This document shows, one piece after another, positions 1 to 4,239 of a stretch of 6,783 bases of DNA. Every line of letters starts with the position of its first letter. Within the stretch, counting starts at the first letter, position 1. The notes under the pieces were generated by a model. That model made no database searches. It saw nothing but the letters and a program-made list of their open reading frames with translations, and was not told where the DNA came from. The stretch comes from Candidatus Saccharimonadota bacterium (GTDB taxonomy: Bacteria; Patescibacteriota; Saccharimonadia; Saccharimonadales; Saccharimonadaceae): positions 1 to 6,783 of the forward strand of contig PJQJ01000016.1 of the NCBI GenBank assembly GCA_002861585.1. The letters are read 5' to 3'. The position numbers and the translations under genes are program-made.

Positions 1-361
1 CCAGGGCTTGCTCGACGAGCGCACCAACTTGCTTCGGGGAGAAAGTTGCTTTCACTTCGTATTTATAAGCACCAAGACTATAGGCTTCTCGTATAGATTC
101 TTCGGTTTGCATATTGCTAAACACAACAACTTTAACAAATGGATGTTTGTTGATAACGTCGTATCGGCGCAAAAATTCGAGACCACCCATCTTCGGCATA
201 TTAAGATCTAACAGGATCAAATTTGGTTCTTCAGCTTCTGCCTTTTGTAGCCCCTCTTCACCATCATGAGCTCGTATAACAGTGTGACCAGATTGTTCAA
301 AAATAATATTGTACGTTAGCTCGAGTCGTGTGTCGTCTTCAATGATGAGTATTTTAGCCAT
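1..361 (-). CDS. Response regulator, receiver domain (partial, C-terminus off the left edge)
   Basis: I translated 120 codons from the ATG at 361 with no stop before the window edge. They form a CheY-like receiver domain. The acidic pocket is D9/D10 (IIEDD), the phospho-acceptor is D52 (LLDLNMP), the switch serine is S82 (VVFSN) and the conserved lysine is K104 (YEVKA). A receiver of this length is nearly complete, so the protein may be a single-domain regulator or may carry a short output domain outside the window. The lysine is followed by ATFSPKQV rather than the usual KPF, a form I associate with Patescibacterial receivers (from memory). The start overlaps the stop of the histidine kinase by 8 nt and has its own Shine-Dalgarno AGGGGA 8 nt upstream, so the two are co-transcribed. 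It is probably phosphorylated by that kinase. Without the C-terminus no output (DNA binding or other) can be assigned. Confidence 0.93.
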   Translation of the reverse strand, partial: MAKILIIEDDTRLELTYNIIFEQSGHTVIRAHDGEEGLQKAEAEEPNLILLDLNMPKMGGLEFLRRYDVINKHPFVKVVVFSNMQTEESIREAYSLGAYKYEVKATFSPKQVGALVEQAL

Positions 362-1847
362 GTGCGATGTCCCCTTGTTTTCGTTTAGGTAATTTTACAA
401 TAAAACATGATCCCTTGCGATGCTCTGATTCAACCGATATTTCACCCTGATGCATATCAATGATTTTTTTAGCAAAAAAGAGCCCCAATCCTGTTCCTTG
501 TATACCTGAACTCTCTGCATCAGATAGGCGTAAAAACTTCTGAAATAGCTTGGACTGCTCTTCCTTGGCCATACCGCGGCCGTTGTCTTTAACTCGTATG
601 ATGACATCGGTATTCGTCTGCTCAACGATAACCTGAATAGTACCTTTAGCATCAGTGTATTTGATCGCATTGCTAATAAGATTCTCGATTACCATGCTAA
701 TCTTTGTACTATCAATTGCAGCAATGCAGTGTTTGACTGGACTCTCTAACGTTAGCGACTGCGACTTATCTTTAGCGGATAGCTTAAATTGATCGATTGC
801 CCTTTGAGCAAGCGTCACGACGTCACTATCAGTCTGCTCAAGCTGCATCTTTCCTGATTCGATTCGAGCAATTGTGAGGATGCTCTCAACTATATCTATC
901 TGCTCTTGATTACTATCGTACGCGCCTTTAATGAGCTGATGTTGCTTAGGAGTTACAGGGCCAACAAAGTCTTCTAGAATAAGACCCAAGTACTGCTTTA
1001 CGACAGTAGCTGGTGTACGAAGCTGATGAGACACAATGGAGATAAAGTCATTCTTTGTTTCATCAAGCTCACTCACCTGCTCTGCCATCGTGTTAAGAGT
1101 ATGAGCAAGATAGCCGACTTCATCGTGACTATTTATAGTGTTTCTAGCTTTTAGATTACCCCTACCGATCTCCTCGGCCATAGTGGTTAACTGTTTCAGA
1201 GGCTTTGTTATCGCTCTTACCAGCATAAACATTGCAATAACCGACAGCAACAAGAGCGGCAAGACGACTTGGATGAGACGTGACTTTGTTTCGTTGATCG
1301 TCTGCTGTGTCTGCAGCAGTGAAGCGTGGTTGGCTCTCTTTTCGATGACGATTATCTCATCTAAATACGTATGTGCCTGTTCATCAAGTTCCCGACGAGT
1401 CTGCCGTAATTCACGGATGATATTCGCAGAAGCATTGTTTTGAACGGACAAGATAAGTTCTTGGGCTGTTTGGCGCCTAGCTGGCAAGATTTCTTCGTAT
1501 TTCGATAGATAGTTCAAAACCTCTGGAATACGACTTAATTCTCGGAGTGATTGACGGCTCTGATCAGCTTCCGCACGTAACTGAGCGATACGTGTTAGGA
1601 GGGCTGGATCTTTCGTATCGACGTAGTTTTGCAAACTGATTGTAATTTCGAGTGCCTCTACATCGAGTTCTTCGGCGGCTTCTGCGGCTCGAACAATACG
1701 ATCACGCTCTGCTGCTGCATTTTCTATCCTCGAGAATGACTGAAAACCATAGCCAGTCAATAGCAGCATCACACCTATAGCGAGGCCAAGTGTCAAATAA
1801 ATTCTTTTACGAAGCGTAAGATTAAAGTTGTTTTTTATGTTTGACAT
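354..1847 (-). CDS. Membrane sensor histidine kinase with HAMP domain
   Basis: This is a 497-residue sensor kinase. A short basic N-terminus (LRKRIYL) leads into transmembrane helix 1 at about 16-36. About 155 residues of charged, largely helical extracytoplasmic sensor follow, then transmembrane helix 2 at about 191-213. A HAMP linker runs from about 214 to 265 (P216, E243). The HisKA domain has the phospho-acceptor H274 in VSHQLRTP. The ATPase domain shows the N box (N389, N393), G1 box (DNGRGM, 421-426), F box (LFQKF, 434-438) and G2 box (GTGLGL, 451-456). All catalytic motifs are intact, so it should autophosphorylate and pass phosphate to the receiver protein encoded just downstream. The sensor region has no family I can name; its helical make-up resembles four-helix-bundle sensors, and the signal is unknown. 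There is no clear Shine-Dalgarno before the ATG at 1847, and an extended -10 lies 15 nt upstream. Confidence 0.96.
   Translation of the reverse strand: MSNIKNNFNLTLRKRIYLTLGLAIGVMLLLTGYGFQSFSRIENAAAERDRIVRAAEAAEELDVEALEITISLQNYVDTKDPALLTRIAQLRAEADQSRQSLRELSRIPEVLNYLSKYEEILPARRQTAQELILSVQNNASANIIRELRQTRRELDEQAHTYLDEIIVIEKRANHASLLQTQQTINETKSRLIQVVLPLLLLSVIAMFMLVRAITKPLKQLTTMAEEIGRGNLKARNTINSHDEVGYLAHTLNTMAEQVSELDETKNDFISIVSHQLRTPATVVKQYLGLILEDFVGPVTPKQHQLIKGAYDSNQEQIDIVESILTIARIESGKMQLEQTDSDVVTLAQRAIDQFKLSAKDKSQSLTLESPVKHCIAAIDSTKISMVIENLISNAIKYTDAKGTIQVIVEQTNTDVIIRVKDNGRGMAKEEQSKLFQKFLRLSDAESSGIQGTGLGLFFAKKIIDMHQGEISVESEHRKGSCFIVKLPKRKQGDIAHG
370..375 (-). promoter_or_regulatory. Ribosome binding site of the response regulator
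   Basis: On the minus strand AGGGGA lies 8 nt before the ATG at 361, inside the last codons of the histidine kinase gene. It fixes the regulator's start. It also contrasts with the first genes of the transcripts here (1925, 3334, 4240), which have no Shine-Dalgarno at a usable distance. Confidence 0.75.
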
Positions 1848-1862
1848 ACTATTTCTGAGCTA

Positions 1863-1871
1863 ATAGTACCA
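1863..1871 (-). promoter_or_regulatory. Extended -10 promoter of the kinase/regulator operon
   Basis: The minus strand reads TGGTACTAT, an extended -10 (TGn followed by TACTAT at 1868-1863). Its distal end is 15 nt from the kinase ATG. Initiation about 7 nt downstream would give a leader of only about 8 nt. I see no good -35, which is usual for extended -10 promoters. It mirrors the promoter at 1909-1917 on the other strand. This is a motif match only. Confidence 0.5.
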
Positions 1872-1908
1872 TACCGGTTATGGCTAATTTATAAAACAAA
1901 AGAGACTT

Positions 1909-1917
1909 TGCTACTAT
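1909..1917 (+). promoter_or_regulatory. Extended -10 promoter, probably leaderless, of the Nudix/kinase pair
   Basis: TGCTACTAT is an extended -10 ending 7 nt before the ATG at 1925, so the expected transcription start falls on the A of that ATG. No Shine-Dalgarno lies between, and the only purine run (AAAGAG, about 1899-1904) is roughly 20 nt from the ATG, too far to serve. The box and the one at 1863-1871 face away from each other across about 40 bp. This is a motif match only. Confidence 0.5.
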
Positions 1918-1924
1918 TGATAAT

Positions 1925-2443
1925 ATGGAACGCATTCTGACACTGACCGACCAAGAATTGAATGATTCAATAGATACTGCTAATTATCGACAGCGCCGCG
2001 CCGCTCGGGCAGTGCTTTTCGATGAACGAGGAGCAGTGGCTCTCATGTACGCTCGTAATATCGGTTTTTACAAATTACCTGGTGGAGGGATCGATTCTGG
2101 TGAAGAGATTCTTGATGCACTGCACAGAGAACTGCTCGAGGAGACCGGTTGTAATGCTGAAGTGGTAGCTGAACTTGGTGAGATATTTGAACACAGGTCA
2201 TTTGAAAGGATGCAGCAAACATCCTACTGCTACCTAGCGAAAATAGTTGGCGAAAAAGGCACCCCGACTCTAACAAAGAGCGAAATAAGGGACGGATTCG
2301 AAGTGCATTGGTTCGATAATATAGATGAGGCCATTGAAAGAGTTGAAAAGACGTCAGCTCGAGCCGATCAGGTGGGGTTGCAGTTTATGGCAAAGCGCGA
2401 TGGTGTAATCATGCGAGCTGCAAAGAGTCGGTTGGGAGCATGA
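1925..2443 (+). CDS. Nudix hydrolase
   Basis: The 172-residue protein is a single Nudix domain with short extensions. The Nudix box fits the consensus Gx5Ex7REUxEExGU at residues 54-76: G54, E60, R68, E69, E72, E73, G75, C76. The cluster R68-E69-E72-E73 is the metal-binding catalytic centre that hydrolyses a nucleoside diphosphate linked to another group. The preceding strand (RRAARAVLFDERGAVALMYAR) is the usual start of the fold, which supports the ATG at 1925 over the internal ATG at 2046. The substrate cannot be read from the sequence: oxidised nucleotides, NDP-sugars, ADP-ribose or the 5' end of RNA are all possible. Its stop overlaps the start of the P-loop kinase in an ATGA, so the two are translationally coupled and probably act in related nucleotide or RNA-end chemistry (inference). 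Confidence 0.93.
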   Translation: MERILTLTDQELNDSIDTANYRQRRAARAVLFDERGAVALMYARNIGFYKLPGGGIDSGEEILDALHRELLEETGCNAEVVAELGEIFEHRSFERMQQTSYCYLAKIVGEKGTPTLTKSEIRDGFEVHWFDNIDEAIERVEKTSARADQVGLQFMAKRDGVIMRAAKSRLGA

Positions 2444-2898
2444 GCAAAGCAATAATTGGTATCGGCATTCCTGGGTGCGGTAAAACAACCCTCCTAAAGC
2501 CCCTGGCTGAACATGAAGGGCTGATGTATGTTAATGCCGACGATATCAGAATGGAGATCACGGGTGATCCCCGCAACCACACAAAAGAGCTTGTCGTTTA
2601 TCGAATTGCCCACGAACGAGCAGTTGCCGGGATAAGAGGTGCGGGAGTAGTCTTTGATGGCACGTATACGAGGCGGAGAGATCGCGTCAGTACTATCAAG
2701 CTCTTACGGGAAAACGGAGCAAAGCAGATAGTCGCCTACTGGATACAGGCTCCACTCGAAACGTGCTTGGTGCGTAATAGCACGCGCAGCAAAGTAGTTC
2801 CAGATGCAGCAATCAAAAAGATGCATAACCGCCTCAATCTAAATCCCCCTACTCCTGAAGAGGGTTTTGACGAAGTGGTAGTTATTGATAATCAGTAG
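2440..2898 (+). CDS. P-loop kinase resembling the T4 polynucleotide kinase 5'-kinase domain (AAA_33 type)
   Basis: This 152-residue kinase has no other domain. Walker A is G9-IPGCGKT, with K15 and T16. The NADDIR motif (32-37) matches the NRDDYR of T4 Pnk, so D34 and R37 stand where the phage enzyme has catalytic D35 and R38. DGTYTRRR (73-80) corresponds to the DTNLNPERR region. RNSTRSKVVP (112-121) matches RNSKRGTKAVP of T4 Pnk, so R112 and R116 correspond to R122 and R126. These alignments use the T4 sequence from memory. T4 Pnk moves the ATP gamma-phosphate to the 5'-OH of RNA or DNA, and that is the most likely activity here. Small AAA_33 kinases can act on other substrates, and the T4 3'-phosphatase domain is absent. 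The start overlaps the upstream Nudix stop (ATGA), with GGGAG just before it. The 3' end overlaps the opposing Nudix gene by 17 nt. Confidence 0.85.
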   Translation: MSKAIIGIGIPGCGKTTLLKPLAEHEGLMYVNADDIRMEITGDPRNHTKELVVYRIAHERAVAGIRGAGVVFDGTYTRRRDRVSTIKLLRENGAKQIVAYWIQAPLETCLVRNSTRSKVVPDAAIKKMHNRLNLNPPTPEEGFDEVVVIDNQ

Positions 2899-3334
2899 TT
2901 GTCCCGCTAATACCCACGTAAACGGTGCCGTTTAAAAAGCATCTAATTGCAAGTCCACTTGCATCAAAATGTGGCATAGGTAACGCATGAGGATCTGCCC
3001 ACATCAAGTCCTGACATTTATCAGGCTCCAAAATTTGCGGTTCCCCGCTATATCCCTTAGCAAGAAGAATGACAGAGATAAAATGCACCCCTTCGCTCCG
3101 ATAGGTTCGAAGGTTATTGGTCAGCGCAATTACTTTTGGCTGAAGAATTGTTATACCGTGCTCCTCATTGATTTCGCGGATCGCCCCCTCCTCGAATGTC
3201 TCACCCAGTTCGAGCTTGCCGCCAGGAATTGACCAATATGGAGCATGAGAACCCAGTCGCTTGCCTAAAAGAATATGCCCCTTGTCATTGAGGATGATTA
3301 CACCTAATCCGACACCGGGTTTTTGCGTTGTCAT
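2882..3334 (-). CDS. Nudix hydrolase, NUDT15/MutT-like
   Basis: The 150-residue single-domain Nudix protein has a perfect box at residues 39-61: G39, E45, R53, E54, E57, E58, G60, I61. The preceding GKRLGSH..YWSIPGG and the later ILEPDKCQDLMW..PHALP resemble the NUDT15 group (in which a LEPEKC segment follows HY/HF strands), whose members hydrolyse nucleoside triphosphates, including oxidised or modified ones. Pool sanitation is therefore the likely role, though the substrate is not proven. The start ATG at 3334 lies 7 nt from a perfect TATAAT on the same strand, so the mRNA is probably leaderless. There is no Shine-Dalgarno. The gene is divergent from the ribozyme-led gene and shares its promoter region. 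It converges with, and overlaps by 17 nt, the P-loop kinase gene. Confidence 0.93.
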   Translation of the reverse strand: MTTQKPGVGLGVIILNDKGHILLGKRLGSHAPYWSIPGGKLELGETFEEGAIREINEEHGITILQPKVIALTNNLRTYRSEGVHFISVILLAKGYSGEPQILEPDKCQDLMWADPHALPMPHFDASGLAIRCFLNGTVYVGISGTTTDYQ

Positions 3335-3341
3335 AGGACTT

Positions 3342-3349
3342 ATTATAAT
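3342..3349. promoter_or_regulatory. Palindromic -10 box serving both directions
   Basis: ATTATAAT is its own reverse complement, so it contains TATAAT on both strands: minus strand 3347-3342, plus strand 3344-3349. On the minus strand the start point would be at about 3334, the A of the Nudix ATG, with TTAACA (3372-3367, spacer 19) as a possible -35. On the plus strand the start would be near 3356, giving a leader that contains the whole hammerhead. Plus-strand -35 candidates are weak (TTTTGC, 3321-3326). TTGTCA (3328-3333) would need a different, poorer -10. This is a motif match only. Confidence 0.55.
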
Positions 3350-3369
3350 CTGATATGTATCTGATATGT
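3348..3369. repeat. Tandem 11-bp direct repeat in the divergent promoter
   Basis: ATCTGATATGT occurs twice head to tail (3348-3358 and 3359-3369) without mismatch. The 11-bp period puts both copies on nearly the same face of the helix. Relative to the predicted Nudix start they span about -14 to -35. Relative to the plus-strand promoter they begin in the -10 box and run into the early transcribed region. An operator is a reasonable guess, but no binding protein can be named. Confidence 0.6.
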
Positions 3370-3371
3370 TA

Positions 3372-3427
3372 ACTGACTCGGCAGATGTGTATCTGCCCTG
3401 ACGAGCACCGAAAGGTCGAAAGTCAGT
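3372..3427 (+). ncRNA. Type III hammerhead ribozyme
   Basis: Every conserved core element is present in order. Stem III 5' strand is ACUGACU (3372-3378), with U16.1 = 3378. The cleavage nucleotide C17 is 3379 (context CUC, which fits NUH). Stem I is GGCAGAU/AUCUGCC (3380-3386 with 3391-3397), 7 perfect pairs around loop GUGU. Core strand CUGACGA (3398-3404) fits CUGANGA. Stem II is GCACC-GAAA-GGUC (3405-3417): G-C closing pair, a bulged C3406, three pairs and a GNRA tetraloop. GAA (3418-3420) completes the core. Stem III 3' strand AGUCAGU (3421-3427) pairs all 7 bases with 3372-3378. Stem III is the open helix, which makes this type III. Predicted cleavage is between 3379 and 3380, leaving a 2',3'-cyclic phosphate upstream and a 5'-OH on the mRNA 70 nt before the ATG at 3450. 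The short stem I shows no obvious internal loop for the tertiary contact with loop II, so the cleavage rate is uncertain. Confidence 0.88.
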
Positions 3428-3437
3428 CGCACCTACT

Positions 3438-3451
3438 ATCGAAGGGACGAT
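3438..3451 (+). promoter_or_regulatory. Ribosome binding site in a small start-codon hairpin
   Basis: GAAGGGA (3441-3447) is the Shine-Dalgarno. It is only 2 nt from the ATG at 3450 but 8 nt from the in-frame ATG at 3456, so 3456 is probably the real start. AUCG (3438-3441) can pair with CGAU (3448-3451), putting AAGGGA in the loop and part of the first ATG in the stem. Four pairs is weak, so regulation by this hairpin is only a possibility. Confidence 0.5.
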
Positions 3452-4169
3452 GCTGATGGATTCAGACGCTGCAACAACACCAGAGCTTATTGCTTACGTC
3501 GCCGAACTACTCAGATCGGAAGGAATGACGCACGAAAACCGGCGGCACCTGGCCGGCAGTCATGAGCTTCGTGACTTCTCCAATGCTCCGGAACTCTCCC
3601 CGCTCTCACAAGCATCCGAGCTCTCAGTTCGCCTTCTGCTCGCATCCATTAGGGGCAAGAGGGCCAGTAGCGAAGACCTGACGGAGCTTGTTCAAGAATG
3701 GGCTGAGAGTCCGGACGCCATCAACCAGCTCCTCGATCAACTGCCGCACGACGAGCGGTTTGTCATCGTTCGTTTCTTCGGGTTGCTCAGTGGAAGGCCG
3801 CAGCGGCTCAAGACAATTGCACGTGAGCTGAACGTTCCTGAGAACGTGATACTTGCTGCAAAAGTGCGAGCTCTGAAGAGGCTGCGTCGGTTCTACGATG
3901 AGCAGATAGAGGCAGTGCACGCCGAGCTACTGCATCACCGAGTCCAGCAACAATCTGCGACGAGTCCTGCCTCGATGCCGGTCGAGCAGTTAGGGCTAAT
4001 AGCACGAACGCAGAATGCATTGAAGCGAGCGGGTATAAATACCGTTGGCGAGCTGGTAGCTCTTAATCGGAGGCAGCTGCTGGATATACCGTACATCACT
4101 CCACAGTCGCTCGAGCACATCAGTGATCGCTGCACAGCCGCTGGTCTGCCTTACAGCGTCTCTTCGTGA
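3450..4169 (+). CDS. Sigma-70 region 4-like plus RNA polymerase alpha-CTD-like protein
   Basis: The product has 239 residues (237 if it starts at the better-placed ATG at 3456). Residues 1-95 are helical and unrecognised. Residues 97-147 (LPHDERFVIVRFFGL... to ALKRLRR) follow sigma-70 region 4 (LPERE..VL..RFGL...ALRKLR). Residues 177-235 follow the alpha C-terminal domain: PVEQLGLIARTQNALKRAGI, then ELVALNRRQLLDIPYITPQSLEHI. R186 and N189 match the DNA-contacting R265 and N268 of E. coli alpha, but T217 replaces G296. In the sigma part the -35 contacts are changed (E131, N132, L135, A136 for R584, E585, R588, Q589), while the basic patch R140/K143/R144/R146 remains. It probably docks on RNA polymerase or promoter DNA as a regulator rather than acting as a complete sigma factor, since region 2 is missing. 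GC content is clearly above its neighbours. The leader contains a hammerhead ribozyme. Residue alignments are by eye. Confidence 0.8.
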   Translation: MLMDSDAATTPELIAYVAELLRSEGMTHENRRHLAGSHELRDFSNAPELSPLSQASELSVRLLLASIRGKRASSEDLTELVQEWAESPDAINQLLDQLPHDERFVIVRFFGLLSGRPQRLKTIARELNVPENVILAAKVRALKRLRRFYDEQIEAVHAELLHHRVQQQSATSPASMPVEQLGLIARTQNALKRAGINTVGELVALNRRQLLDIPYITPQSLEHISDRCTAAGLPYSVSS

Positions 4170-4213
4170 GAGTGCGAGCCGCCCCGGGAGTGCTATCTCC
4201 TGGGGCGGCACTC
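4170..4213 (+). terminator. Strong GC hairpin after the sigma4/alpha-CTD gene
   Basis: Immediately after the TGA, CCGCCCC-G-GGAG (4179-4190) pairs with CTCC-T-GGGGCGG (4197-4208): 12 pairs including one G-U, with loop TGCTAT. GAGTG/CACTC (4170-4174 with 4209-4213) adds 5 outer pairs across the CGAG bulge. The position suits a terminator that insulates the helicase gene. However, what follows is ACAATTAAATTTGTT, not a real T-run, on either strand, so intrinsic termination would be weak. It may instead protect the mRNA 3' end. Confidence 0.55.
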
Positions 4214-4224
4214 ACAATTAAATT

Positions 4225-4233
4225 TGTTACAAT
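4225..4233 (+). promoter_or_regulatory. Extended -10 promoter, probably leaderless, of the helicase gene
   Basis: TGTTACAAT is an extended -10 (TGn + TACAAT) whose last base is 6 nt before the ATG at 4240. Initiation at the usual distance would fall on or next to that ATG. No Shine-Dalgarno is present in between. The -35 region lies inside the preceding hairpin and shows no TTGACA-like hexamer. This is a motif match only. Confidence 0.5.
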
Positions 4234-4239
4234 ACTTGC

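Noticed and set aside
8..211. 67-codon open frame on the plus strand
   Set aside because: It is antisense to the response regulator, whose receiver motifs are all intact on the minus strand.
1138..1443. 101-codon open frame with hydrophobic stretches on the plus strand
   Set aside because: It lies antisense within the histidine kinase and mirrors its transmembrane coding region; no ribosome site or family features.
2855..2861. CUGAAGA, a hammerhead-like core heptamer
   Set aside because: No closing stem II followed by GAAA and no matching stem III; it lies within the kinase coding sequence and is a chance match.
3380..3397. Palindrome GGCAGAT-GTGT-ATCTGCC read as a simple operator or terminator
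   Set aside because: It fits exactly as stem I of the hammerhead, with the core strands on both sides, and no T-run follows. A dual DNA role cannot be excluded.
3624..4211. Several minus-strand open frames of 66-98 codons
   Set aside because: They are shadows of the GC-rich sigma4/alpha-CTD gene. They show no motifs, and their translated sequences look random.
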